Of a DNA stretch of 64,000 nucleotides, positions 1-11,994 are shown in pieces (position 1 is the first letter of the stretch; every line of letters starts with the position of its first letter). This DNA comes from Knoxdaviesia capensis (lineage: Eukaryota; Ascomycota; Sordariomycetes; Microascales; Gondwanamycetaceae), in NCBI GenBank assembly GCA_001510575.1, contig LNGK01000001.1, positions 496,001 through 560,000 on the forward strand. Direction: 5' to 3'. The notes under the pieces were generated by a model that ran no database searches, had not been told where the DNA came from, and saw only the letters and a program-made list of their open reading frames with translations. The translations under genes and the position numbers were made by a program.

Positions 1-2340
1 TCCCTCTGTCTCCAGCTCCATCTTCGTTCTGCCACTTGCTGTCCTGGCACCCCTCGTTGCGAGCATGTATCCGGTACTTGCACTCGTCGGAGTGCTGGGC
101 TTGCTGTTGGCTGGCAACGCACAGAGACAGAGAGGCGGGCATAAATGCCGTGGAATGTGTGCATCATGCACTGGTCTCCCTCTCCTATTTCATCGCCGTG
201 GCTATACCTCTCATCCCCTATATCCACCAGCCTCTCGTGTGCGCCAGTTCCCTATAAAACACACTGTTAACGTCGTCACAGAGCTCTAGGACAAAGTTCC
301 CCTCAGCAAACCCCTCTCTGCCGGGCATTCTCGGACTCCCCAGCCATCGTGGTGTCCCAGCCTGCGACGCCATTCGCTGCTTGTGGTTCACTACTGCAGG
401 CTTTGAGGCAATAACTGGCGGTGAAATATAGATGTATGCTATAGTATCAGCAGATATTCATAGCACAGAAGAATTTTCTTTCTCTGTACATGCAAAAGGT
501 GCGTGAGGAGGAGAGGGAGATAGCACACTGACTTTTATAGAAAGAGGGGGAAAACTCGCTGTCCAGCCACTCCAGTTTCTTGCGTCCACCGTCCACGCCC
601 CTTAGCTTGCACACATATCGTCGAACTGGGCTTGTGACTGCTGAAGGTCTGAAGCCATCATGCAACGGCGTATTATCCTTATTGTATGCATGTGGCGAAG
701 GAGCAGAGCATGTCATCGGCCGGCGGGGTGGGAAGTACTGGGTACATGCTCTTGAAAATATCTGCTGGTTCTGCCTGCAGGCTGGGATGTTAACTGTTTT
801 TTTTATTCTCGTTTGTTCTCCAAATCGGCCTCTCATTCCTTGCAGCATCCTCGTCGACGTCCACCACCTTTCATCTTGGCTTTGCCGTACATACGTACCA
901 GTGGCATCACCACCTCCCCCTCGTGGCTGGTTAGGCGATGCTTATCACCCACTAACCGGCGATGAACACCGTCTTGACGGGCGCAGGAAGGACACCTTCC
1001 ACTTACCGACCACGGCGTTTTGCTTTCCCCACCACCCTCCTTTCTTTTCCTCCCCTCCTGCTTTCGTTCTTTTTGGACGGACGAAGTGGACGACCGAGAC
1101 AGTACTCAGGCTACCGCAAAGGTTGCGTCCTGGTCTGTCCGTGGATCGGTAACTCCGTATATCCATAAGTAAAGAGCCCAAAACCTGCCACGGCCAGCGC
1201 CCCCTTTTGAACGAGTTCTTTAGACTCACGTCGCACTGGGGGAGGAAGGAAGAGCTTCAATATCGGGCGGTTTCTGTGATTGGGCGGTCCACACGCAGGT
1301 TCCTTGGTTGAGTGGCCGTCCACGGTTACAGCGAGCCCCATCTCTCGTCCACTCTGGGTGATGTTGTCGTAAAAGTCGGTTGCTTCTTCTTGCTGAACAG
1401 GCCTGGAAAGTCACAGACCCAGCCTCGTGGCAGCTTGGGGTAAAGGGAGGATGGAAATAGGTGGCATTTAGGGAACGATCACCAGATGATCTCGCAGAAG
1501 GGGGTGATTCTAGAGCAATCGAAGATGAGGATGAAGTTCGACTGGGTTTCAATACAGAATGCGTTTGTGAAAAAAGAAATTGCTCTTCAGCCCATACGAG
1601 CCAGGAACCCTAACAGCCCTAACACGCGGAAATTTCATTGAATACTGGCTCACGCTGCCAGCCCCCTAAGCGTGAGGCCAGTGTCTCCAAACGGGCAGAT
1701 AATATAATATCTGGTATTACTTTCGGTCGGCTACAGTGACCTTGAGATTTCATAATACACTGTTAATCATTTCACATGCCTGATTTTCGAACTTACTCCC
1801 AGGATCTCGTTCGACCCATAACTGCTATAGTGTACAACCTCCAATTCTCCCTCCATGACATTCGAGCACATACACCACGCTACAAAACAACGCGAGAACC
1901 ACTCTTAATATGTGGCTGTCAAAAAGCTCCCTACGGTGGTTGTCGTTCTAACCCGAGTCTGGCCGAACTCATATTTTAGTTGGAGATATATAAGGGACTG
2001 ACCTAGCCCCTTTTGGCTTGACGATGAGCGATTGGCCAGTCACAACAGGATTCACGGCCACTGGCATTTTGGGTGGAGGAAAAAGAAACAAAAGGGTTAT
2101 ATCACAGGTTTCCTTTTTCTTATCGTCACCAGGGTACCAGCCATCTTCATACAAGCGCAGCAGCTGATCGAAGTATCCGTCACCAGGACCGCCCAGCCCG
2201 GTTCTCTATTTCACCTAGCCCGTTGTCCAGCAGATAGACGAGAGAAACCATTCCTCCGATTTTGGGGGCTTCCTGGCAAACTCCGACCGATATCAGAAGC
2301 CCTGACCTATATTTGCGCTCAAACGAAATCATTCACTAAC

Positions 2341-2367
2341 TACAGTACTGTATACTGTACAGTACAG
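2341..2367. repeat. GTACTGTACAGTAC-type palindromic element
   Basis: Overlapping self-complementary units built from TACAGTA and ACTGTAC. The same units recur in other intergenic stretches of this window and were not seen in exons. Function unknown. Confidence 0.55.
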
Positions 2368-2960
2368 CACAACCGGCTAGGAGGAAAACAGGAAGCCCTG
2401 TGTTCGGAAAGCAAGCCGTGGAAGTGTGCAGGGTTGGTTGGGGCCATGGACTTAACGAGATGTGCTAATGTCGGTGCTTGCCGGGGACAAACAGAGGAAA
2501 TACGAATGGGAAATCGGCGTGGCGCCCGATGCTAGTGTGCTGGCCACGACGACGACAAACGACGACTTTTGTCCAACATCGTGATGGTATCTCCGGGTAC
2601 ATTCAGAGAGAGAGAGGGCGGGGGCTGAAACGAGTCGTTTGTTGTGTTCCCATCAGACGCTGCTCCCCTCTCTTTCAGTGCCACGCAGGCCCGCCGAAGC
2701 GATCCGAACATGCAAAGAACGTCGCAGTAGACTGGATTTCCCCTTCAGGTGGTTTGTGACCTGCCCACCCAAACCCTCGCCGATCGACAGTCCATCATCC
2801 GCGCCCTGTCCGAGCATAATTTGGGCATAAACACGTCCCGGCAGCTGGAATACTACCCATTGCACGAGAGAGTGACACCCTTCAGCAACGGTGGGTCGGG
2901 GTACACGGTACGAGTGAGTCGAGGCGAGAGCTGCTGTGGGAATGGAGGTCACTGGCACCA

Positions 2961-2994
2961 TCCTGTACGGTACTACTGTATTCTGTACAGTACA
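2961..2994. repeat. GTACTGTACAGTAC-type palindromic element
   Basis: Contains TGTACGGTAC, then ACTGTATTCTGTACAGTAC, so imperfect palindromic units sit in tandem. Same family as the element near 2341. Confidence 0.5.
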
Positions 2995-4116
2995 AAAAGG
3001 TATTTGTTTGTCCAGGAAAATCTTGCATGCCCGAATCGTGAGAAATAGGGGATCGGTGGGCCAAAACAGTGGCTCGGATCCAGACTTTGCGCGTGAGCAA
3101 TAGTCAGACTGGACAAATTGAATCCTGCTGCGACAAGGGGTTTGAAAATGGTGTGCTGGACTTGCCAACTCTCTTTCTCCACTGCTTGCAGAAATGGAGG
3201 GTCTGACCCCCCCCCTCTTGGACTGTGTTCATATCCGCTCATGTGCATTCCGTGGTACCGTCGACACCTCATCACCCAAACGGGGGAGGGATGGGGGTGT
3301 AGAGAGAGTGGAAGAGATTTCTTGGTCACACTGTCCAGCTCCGCGAGATATGCCGCTGGAGATACTGGTGGTGTGTGTGTTCGTTGCGAGATTTACCAAT
3401 GACCCAATTATCTTGGGAATGATCGTCCGACTCGCGAAGAGAGACAGGCTGGGCCTGGAATGACCGTTTTGGGGGGGAAGAGAGAATAGAGAGACTCCGC
3501 TCTATCTCGTTTATCGATGTGTGCCCGAGACTTGCACCCTTCTCGGGTTTCCCCCGACCAATATCAGAACAACATGTCCAGTATTTCTTTTTAGGGGGAG
3601 AGCTCCATTTCCCGCGCCCGCTGCCTCGACGCTTGCAACCACACCTTGACGCCAACAAACATGCCATGCATGCAGTAGTTCAGTTTGTTCAAGAGGGTTA
3701 CTCTCCAGGAGTGCACACACACTCTCTTCCTGGTGGTGTTACCGCTTCCCACACGCCCCCCTCCCCCCCAAGTTCGAACAGAAGAAAAGCCTGGCTCCGG
3801 CTCGGAGATGGCAAGCCCACTAAATTCCCACGACCAGTGTTTGTTGGTTCTTGGTCGGGGCCAAAATAGAGAGCGAGAGAGAGAGAGAGAGAAAACGGCT
3901 CAGAGACGGAATAGACACAGGATGACTGGCTGCAACGTTGGCGATGGGTGTGAGTGAGAGACGCCAACGCTAATTAAAGAACTTTGTGTGTGTGGATCAG
4001 AGAAGGGAATCCCATTGTTCGGCTGGGATCTTCAGGGAGATGTGCTGAAGGGTGGGACGCTTGTTGGGAGCTCCATAATTCTGGAGAGTGTTCGTTTGCT
4101 CCTTTGCTCGCTTGGT

Positions 4117-4144
4117 ATGTACAGTACTGTACAGTACGGTACTG
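4117..4144. repeat. GTACTGTACAGTAC-type palindromic element
   Basis: The clearest copy: GTACAGTACTGTACAGTAC followed by GGTACTG. The core is a perfect inverted repeat able to form a cruciform or bind a dimeric protein. Confidence 0.6.
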
Positions 4145-4744
4145 CTTATACTGAAGTACTCCCAGTCCTCCATGTCGCGTCTTTTGAACAGCGTGTTGGC
4201 TCACCAGCATCTCTGTACTCCAAAGTTGGCAGACTCCCACACGCCCCCCCCCCCAATAAGAGAGAGACTCTCGTTGTAATTGCAGGTGGCAAACATCTTC
4301 AATCTCGGCTTTCCCTGGACGGTGCAGGCAACTAAGATCCCCATTCGCTGATGGTGGCTTTGAGGCTTCCGTGATGGCCATGACAAACACGAGAGAGACT
4401 GAGCTCTATGTGCCCCTCCCCTTTTCCCACTTCGTAGAAGAACTGCACTTACTGACTTCCTGGACCCTATTTGGGATGTACTGTACGTCGTGATGGTGGT
4501 AGTTGAGCCGTGTGCACATTTCCGAGATTTGAGAGAGAGCAGGGGGGTTGGGAGATGTGTGTGGTGTGGCGGCCCTCGGATGTTGTCAGCGGGCGGTTTG
4601 GACTCCGATCACTTGGCAGAGATAGTTTGGAGGATATCCAGATGAAGAGGGCTGACGAACTCGGACTGCGTCGATCTGGCCACGCAATATCACTGTGACT
4701 GTCCAGACATAGCTACCTCCCCAATGCACCCACGGAGAGAAATC

Positions 4745-4781
4745 TGCAGTACAACTACAGTACATGCTGTACCGTACTGTC
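4745..4781. repeat. GTACTGTACAGTAC-type palindromic element
   Basis: Units CAGTACAAC, TACAGTACATG and CTGTACCGTACTG follow each other within 37 bases, a diverged tandem version of the same element. Confidence 0.5.
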
Positions 4782-5299
4782 CTTGTCGCTGCACAGCAAA
4801 GACGCCCATCGGAGAGAGAGAGAAGTGCGGGTCACTCTCAAAAATAACAGGGACCCTCCTTCCACCCACCCACCCACACACCACTCCGACGTTCCTCTGC
4901 ATGTAGAGCTGAAGACGGCATCCGAATAGGGCCTGGCGAGGACGTCGAACCCAAGGTAGACCGCAAAATCCTTTCGGGCCTTTCCTCACTCACATTGTCC
5001 TCTTCGGTCTTCGCTCCGGAGGGGGGAGCTTGAGAGCCGTGCTTTAAGAGAAAAGCACACAGATTTTCGCCGGTCTTCCACGACAACCTAGCACGCTTTG
5101 CGTCTAGTGCCGAAGTGGCTTGCATCTTAAGATGGACGACGTATAACCGCCACTTGAGAGAACATTCGTGCTGAACATGCATATGTTCGGTGTTATACAT
5201 GTGCTTTTTGTCCCCCTCTCTCTCTCTCTCTCTTGCTATATCACCTCCCTACTTATGCGTGGGCTCATTATCACGGAGTGCTATACATGTGCGTGATCT

Positions 5300-8200
5300 G
5301 GCGTAGTATATGTTGAGTACAGTGCAGTGGACCTACGCTGTGGTGCTGGGAATAGCGGGCTGTGCTGCGTGGACTACTGTACGAAGAGATTGAGCGTAAC
5401 TTTACGTGCAGGTGCCTTTAGCCTTTCTAGGCGGGAGGGACTGCAGGTCCGGCGCTGAAAGGGGAGGGACCTTTGGAGGTTGTGACACCATCACTAGACA
5501 AGACAACATCGATACGAGAGTAGTCTGTCTGCTTTGGGCAGTGGTTGAGGCAGGGCCAGGGAGTCGATCTCAACATGTGTGAGATAATACTCGCAGTGAT
5601 GCTCGACTGGGAGTCATGGGTGGAAGGTGGGAGACGGGCGAGGGCCGCTGTTTGAGAGGTTAGGCAGCGTGGGCTCTCACATATCAGATGGTGGGAGACG
5701 AAGGGCAGAAGCTATGCGAATCGGTTGGAGAGGTGACAGACTATGGGCGGCTAGCATATGCACTAGCCGGATAGTCCACCGATCGTGATCGCAGAGCCAC
5801 GAGATACACTAGACCGAATCGTAAGTCTTCAGGCTAGTCCTAGAATAAAAGTTCACCATGTGTCACTGGCTAGCCGAAGGGAAGACAACGAGCTACAGCT
5901 CGCTGCTAGAGATTCTCTCGCCTGGCCATGAAGTGGTGCTGATGTGTGCACTTGTCCAACCTCTCCTTGGAGAACCATTTAGATGAACTGCTGGAAGGCA
6001 TCGAAAGAGAAGTATCCTGGCCATGATGCACCTCCAACTACTCCAGACACAAGCGGCGGGTAGATGTCTAGAATGACAGCCCTGCCTGCCATGTATCAGC
6101 TCGCGCAGCTCCTGGAACCTCAAGCATGGGCAGGGTGGGGCCGTGAATGCCGTTGACAATGAACCGCTTGACTGCTCCGCTGTCGACGCTGGCGTTCAGC
6201 ATCAACGGCGTCCACTCCACCAGTTCGGGCAGTGTCCAGGTCTTCCCATGAGAAGCGGTCCTGGTCCAGCCATCCGGCCATGGACTAGCGCTCGCCTTCA
6301 CGTTTTCGCGCCCGCTCGCGCTCTTGCTCATGGGGGATGGCACGAGGGGAACACTTGACAGCCTCTCCGGCGGGTGACTCACATATGGCGAGAAGTATTC
6401 ATTCCACGGGTGCACCCTCGACGCCCTCGGGATTGACCCTACCCACGGCGACAAACTGGTATCATGGTGTGCCACTGCCGTTTCTGTCCTAGGCAAGGGG
6501 AACCGGCCACCATTTGCCAGGAGTGTAGTCGCCAGTTTGGGAAGTTGGTTTGCTGCTATCCTAAGGTCCTCCCCACTTGGAAAGGCTAGGAGGGTAGACG
6601 ATTTGACGGATACCGAGAGAGTGACATCTTTTCTCTCTGGCACCCTGTCCTGTCCTTCACAGTGGTCGAGTCTCCGACCAGAAGGGGAGTCGATGACATC
6701 GGCGCTGCCAGGAACGAGCGTAGGGGAGGATAGTGAGAGGAAATTCCACCGTGATAGACTCCAGTCGATGCTGGTGGCTGCTATCAAGAAGAAGGTCGGC
6801 GCAGCCACCAGTGGGTTCATGAGCCATGATGGCAAAGCTATCTAGTGCGCCAGACCGAAACCCTTGGGACAGGCCACTCCCATAGTCACAGAACGAGATG
6901 AAGATGTGCTCTCTCACTTCTATCATACTGGTGGACTCGAGCTACTGTTTGGCTGCACAGTGTATGCTCGCCCAGGCCACCGGTGCGTTTCTGTCGTCAG
7001 GAGGCACTCCCGCCGCTTCTAGCCGGAAGCGCCGGGTCAGAGGTATGGCCTAGGCATCGTCGGGGTGTTCCCGCAAACGTTCTCCTGTTTCTTTGAACGC
7101 AGAGGGGCTCTGAATGGAGGACGACAGTTGATGACTGTGGCGAGACCGTAAATGAGGACGAGGGCGAGACGTTGTGCCATGAATTGAGTGGTCTGCAACG
7201 TTGTCTGGCGTCTCGAGAAACAGCCCACAGGAAGGAGATCACAGGTGGGGGGAAACCGGCCCACTTAGAACATCGCGTGCAAGTTCCCGTCGCAAGACAC
7301 ACAGCCATATACCGTCCGAGTCCGGCACACAGCGAGTTTCCATCGCCGTAGAATTTCCCAGTCAGGCCTCGGCCGATGAACGATCGCGGGCCTAGTCCTG
7401 GCGAGTCAATTGGGCCATCTAGCCCTGCTTGGCGCCTCTCCAGAGCCCGTCACTCATTCCGTCGGTGGCCGGCCACCACCGTCCGAGGCCCGGCGACGAG
7501 GGAGTTCCGGCGGTGCGTATTCAAGTTCGACGGCAATCGTGACGCGTGTGGTATTGAGGGATATGGCACAGACTTGGCAGTAGAGTCGTCGTCACCGGTC
7601 GTCGGGACATTGGACAAGTGTCGAGGGAGGAGCGCCTGGGCATTCCAACCGCCGAGGCGGAGCCTCTCTCAGGGCGTCGCGAGGAGAAGCTTTTTTTCTT
7701 GGATACCACCAAGCCCGGCGATGCGCCGAAGACGGCTTGGGGAGGTCTTCGTCCACTTTTTCAGGTGGCAGTGGCTAGCTGGCACTCAGTTGCGGCTTGC
7801 GGTGCGTGCACAGAAAGGCGCTCGGCAATGAAGGTGAGGGAAGGACTGTCTGCCGAACTGACGAAGCAGGGTCTGGAGAAGCTGGAGCGATCGGGTGTTG
7901 GGGTTCGAGTGGGAGGCTGAGAACACGGAGACCCGGGCACGGACTTCCATTTTTCGTGCCCGCGGGGTTAGTCTAGCCGAAGACCCATCCCACCGGCCGT
8001 GCGGACACGTTATCCACACGGCGGCCAGAACGTCAATCGTAGCCGGCCAGCGGGAGCTAAGAGCTAACGAAGAAATCATGCACGCCGAAAAAGGATGCTC
8101 CCCCCCCCGGGAGATGCCAAGGTGATGTAGCAGATCGCTTCTATTCTTAGTGACTTTCCCAGACGACCATGGCAGCACTCTTTTCTCAAGGATTTGCCAG

Positions 8201-8300
8201 CATTGGCATTTTGGCAGTTTGTGTCTGGGGCCAATAGCGGCGCTCTGGGCTTGGTAGTTCACGGTCTTATTACAGACCCTCTGTGTGGATGTGACAGACT
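5300..8300. other. compositionally distinct anonymous segment
   Basis: This block lacks the long pyrimidine and purine tracts of its flanks and looks more balanced in composition. Several 100-255-codon open frames overlap on both strands, but none forms a full-length recognisable protein. The only resemblance I can argue is a broken SAM-like motif on the minus strand (separate entry). It may be a decayed gene or mobile element. I found no terminal repeats I trust. Confidence 0.35.
5893..6835 (-). pseudogene. possible frameshifted SAM-domain gene relic
   Basis: A minus-strand open frame (6068-6835, up to 255 codons) is Ser/Pro-rich and ends with TWTLPELVEW, a spacer, then KRFIVNGIHGPTLPML. 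This resembles the start of a SAM domain (W..eeVaeWL ... F.en.IdG..LL.L). The expected continuation appears in another frame (5893-6159) as RFQELRELIHGRQGCHS, similar to the LkelGI..GhR part of SAM. The frame change lies near 6120-6130. If right, this is a broken gene or a misread exon boundary. The match is by eye and weak, and no other domain is visible upstream. It could be chance. Confidence 0.22.
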
Positions 8301-11300
8301 ATGAAACGGCGCTCTCGGCGGGCGTGTTTCTGGGAGATGCTGTACTACTCCCCTCCCCCCTCCCCCCAGCCACCAGATCGGCTAGTGATGGACAGAGATC
8401 TCGAGCATTCTAGATGGCGGTGCGGAGACGGCGTTTTTCTTTGGGGCCCATCTGATGCAAGGGGGGACAAAAAGGGGTTCAGGAGCATTAGCAGGTCGGT
8501 CAATTGTCCATATCTCTTGGGTGGTTGTTTGTGGTTGCGTATCCAGCTGTCTAAGACACACTGTAAGAGACAGCATTTTCCCCAACAGTTCGCAGGCCAG
8601 CCAAAGAGAGAAGAGAGTCTCTTCTCGTCTCACCGGCTTCTCTGTCCATCCACATGCTTGGTCCTTTGCACCCTCGGCCATATCTGGCGGGGGGGGGGTT
8701 TTTTTTATTTGTTTTTTTTATGGTTTTTTTTAGGGGACGGGACACTGCCGCAGCCGCCGTCGGGCATTGCAGATCATGTTCTCAGCACGCGTGGGTGGTG
8801 TTGGCCGCCTTTCTGGTAAAGTGTGTGTGTGTGTTTTGGCTGACGCGTATGCCACGGTCAAAAGAACGAGAGACACCAGGTCTTTGTCTGGGCTGTCTGG
8901 GCTGTTTGTCCAAGGCGGTTGGAGAAGCAACGTTGTATGTACGTAGCACAATAGGGGATGCAGCTGCTCAATGACGGTGGACCCTGGGATGTGCGGATCA
9001 TTGTCCACCCGCCAGGCTGAGGGTGCAGGTTGGGTGACTGGAGGCGAGGCTGTGTCGGCGTGGGTAGCACCGGAGCAGAGCCAGACAGGAGGGCAGCAGC
9101 AGGAGAGAACAACTTACGTACAGTGGCGGACATTTTACGAAAGAGGATCTTGTCAAGAAAGTCCGCTGGCCGTGGATCGAACAGACTCGTAATTTGCACC
9201 GGCGTGGCAGCAATACCAAGACGAGAAGAAATCGGGAGACGATGCGTTGTTCATTTAATTTTCATCTGGATGGTAATATAATGGTGATGTCAACATGGGC
9301 GGCTGTCCCCAGCTGGGCCCAGCTGCCCGATTCGGCCACAAATATTTGCGTGGGATTTTTTTGGGGGGAGGGAAGCACGCGACAACGGCTGATGCCAACT
9401 GGCGTGGTTTGTTCTCCGCTTCATGATGGTTGTTTGCATGTGCCTGCTCCTGCCGTTTTTATCCGGCGGGCATCGTTAAAGGGTATCGTGTGGGAATAAG
9501 ACGGCCGAACTCAACTGTCGACAGCTGGCGTGCAGCAAACGAACAAAAACCAAAAATCAACGACATCCCATGTAAAAAGGTAATTTCCCGCAGGCTGCGG
9601 CTTTTTTTCTATTTTTCTCCTGTCTCTCTATCATTTTATTCTTTCATGTTATTTCGACATGAACCATACAACACTTGTCTCCAGCCCCGATGTCGCTATC
9701 TCCTCCTCCCCGCTCCTCACACAAAATACCAAGAAAACGAGATGGCTTGGTATCTCTGTCATTATTGGGGGCCGCGGACTCGGGACTCGCCGCCCTCGGT
9801 ATGGGGGAGGGGGACAACAGCGGGTGAAGAGTGAATACGGCACCCACCGTTGGGGATGACTGTACGAAAGAGAGAGTGTGTGAGAAACTTCGATATATTA
9901 GCCCGGCGAGTCCGTGGGGGTTGTTTCTCTTGGCACATCCTTTGTCCGCTTTTTATTCGAATTTCTTTTCCCAAAATATCCGTCCCTTGGGGGAAGAGCA
10001 GGCCAAAAGCTGATGCCCAGCTTGTCTTTTTCGGAAGATTTGTTCTGATCGTCACACGACTCTCGCCGAGGATCGGACAATGAGCCTTTGAAGGAACGAG
10101 CGAGCAAACGAACTTTTTTTCAAAGGTGGATGGGTGGATGAGAGAGAGCCGGGTATCCCGACCCGATGATGGAGGGGTGTGAGTGCATATCTTCTGCGGG
10201 TGTTTCTGTCGCTCTGCGCCCTCCCCCGCCCGGGCTGCTGCTTTTTCGCTTCCTCTGACGCGTGGTACCGTCTCGTTCTGCTCCGTCTTGTGGTGAGCGA
10301 GTGATAGGCGGGTGTGGAAGGGGCGTTATCCGACGACGCCGACGACACACGCCGCCGCCAGACGAAGCAAATCGAGCGTGGACAACATCCACAGCACCGC
10401 ACCACACATGCACTTGGACGAGAAAGAGACACACACGATGCCCACCCCGGATATGGGAACATGGAACACGCAGTGCGTACGGAGTACTGTGTAACAACAT
10501 ACAGTAGTATCTCCAGTACTGTACAGTACAGTCTTCGGACTTTGGTCCGGGTTGGCTTGTGCAGGCTCAACTTTCCCAGCTGTGTGCGTGTCTCAGTCTC
10601 TCGAGTTTTGCCAAGAGCGCAACCAAACCCAAACAGAAGATGCCAAGAAATGAGCTGCGGATCACGGTCACAGCTCAACCAAGCCCGTGTGTTTTGCCTC
10701 TTTTTCTTTCATTCATTTATTATTATTATTATTTCCCCTGGTCTGTCCTCTCCCCATTACGGGTCTCTTGCTCTTTAGCCGCGTTTTTGGCCGTGGGTGA
10801 AGACGCAGCGGACAAAGAAATGAAGACAAAAAAAAAAAAAACCAAAGCTGGGCGAACGAGATGATTGCGACAATCAACGAGCACCGAGATTTACAGACAC
10901 ATCGCCTTTCTGATCTTCGCATTTTTGTGATGCTCGCTGCTGCAAATGATCTTCCGAATTATTTTCGGCGGCACAGTTCCCTGTAGCTCTCTGTTCTTTT
11001 TTGGCTGTCATTTCGGTGTAAGTCCAAAACCCCAGCTGCGTTCTGTTGTGTTCTGGACTGCAATATGAAGCTGCCAAGACGTTTTACCTTGCCTGAGTAA
11101 AACCTTCGTGATGGATTCGCGCTCGACCAGCCCAAATTCCCTTATCTCTCTCTCTCTCTCTTATTGTCTCTCCTCTCTCTTTGTCTGTCCTTGCCCACCC
11201 ACCCAACCGACATTCTTCAATAACACATACCCCGGTCCAACCCGTTTTCGTCTCGCCCTGCCTCGTCTCTCCTCTTTTCTTCCTTCTCCTACATATCCTC

Positions 11301-11994
11301 TGCTCAGTGTGTGTCTTCTTGCGACTATCTTCTCCTCTTCGCTCCACTGTAACAGCCAAGCCGTCCCTGGTCTCCTCTCACCACAAGGGGTCAATCTTCT
11401 GCAACTGAGCTTGCTCCTGTCTGTCTAAACTTGCCTGGTCCTCGCAAAAGGTGATTGATGCCTTCCATTTTTATTTTTAGCCCTGGTCACTTCTTCTATG
11501 AGCTATTTAGATGCAGAATGATGTTATAAAGTTAATCCTTTCTTCTTCTTTTTTTCCCTCCTCCTCTCTTCCCCGAAAAAAGTTACATTTTCTTGCCTCT
11601 TAGCGAGCTGGTCCTTTTTTCTTTTTTTTCTTTTCTTGCTCGCTGGAATCTGGTTATTCTTGGTTTAGTTTTTTTTCTTATTTGCCCTGGTGGTGTTCTT
11701 TTCTTATTCACTTTTTTTCCTTTCCCTTTTGATAAGGAAAAAAAGCCAAAAGCTTTATATTTCCCCTTCTCTCATCTTTTTTGTTTTCTCTTGCTCATCT
11801 TATCTCTCTCTCCCTTCTTTTTCTTTTGTTTTTCCGTTCTTTTTCTATACTCTTTTCTTCCTATCTCCCCCGTCCATATTTTCATGGTGTATTTCTAAAC
11901 CAAACGGCCTGAAATCTTGGCTGCTTGAACTGAGTCTTGGCTCCTCGATCTCTCCCGTTATTCTTGGAAAATCCCCTGTCACAAATTATTCAAG
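8300..11994. other. gene-free upstream region of the antiporter gene
   Basis: No supported gene. It contains G- and T-runs near 8688-8730, an ATT run near 10713-10732, a palindromic element near 10481-10533, CT repeats near 11144-11165 and a very T/C-rich stretch at about 11530-11880. The last would suit the promoter and 5-prime leader of the antiporter gene starting at 11995. Confidence 0.5.
10481..10533. repeat. GTACTGTACAGTAC-type palindromic element
   Basis: GGAGTACTGTG, then ACAGTAGTA and CCAGTACTGTACAGTACAG. The last part is a perfect palindromic copy of the family seen near 4117. Confidence 0.55.

Larger units (their letters stand above)
1..5300. other. gene-free intergenic region
   Basis: I see no coding sequence I can support here. 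Open frames are short, begin mostly at non-ATG codons and overlap on both strands with no family resemblance. The stretch holds pyrimidine and purine tracts, AG and CT dinucleotide runs (about 3869-3892 and 5214-5232), a paired CCCTAAC motif near 1605-1622 and several GTACTGTACAGTAC-type palindromes listed separately. Confidence 0.6.

Noticed and set aside
5733..8303. 13-base direct repeat GTGACAGACTATG at 5733-5745 and 8291-8303 flanking the odd segment
   Set aside because: A 13-base exact pair is expected many times by chance in 64 kb, and no inverted termini accompany it, so it is not evidence of a transposon.
10713..11394. Short open frames rich in Ser, Arg and Glu around CT/AG repeats
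   Set aside because: Products of dinucleotide and trinucleotide repeats on both strands, with no start context or homology.
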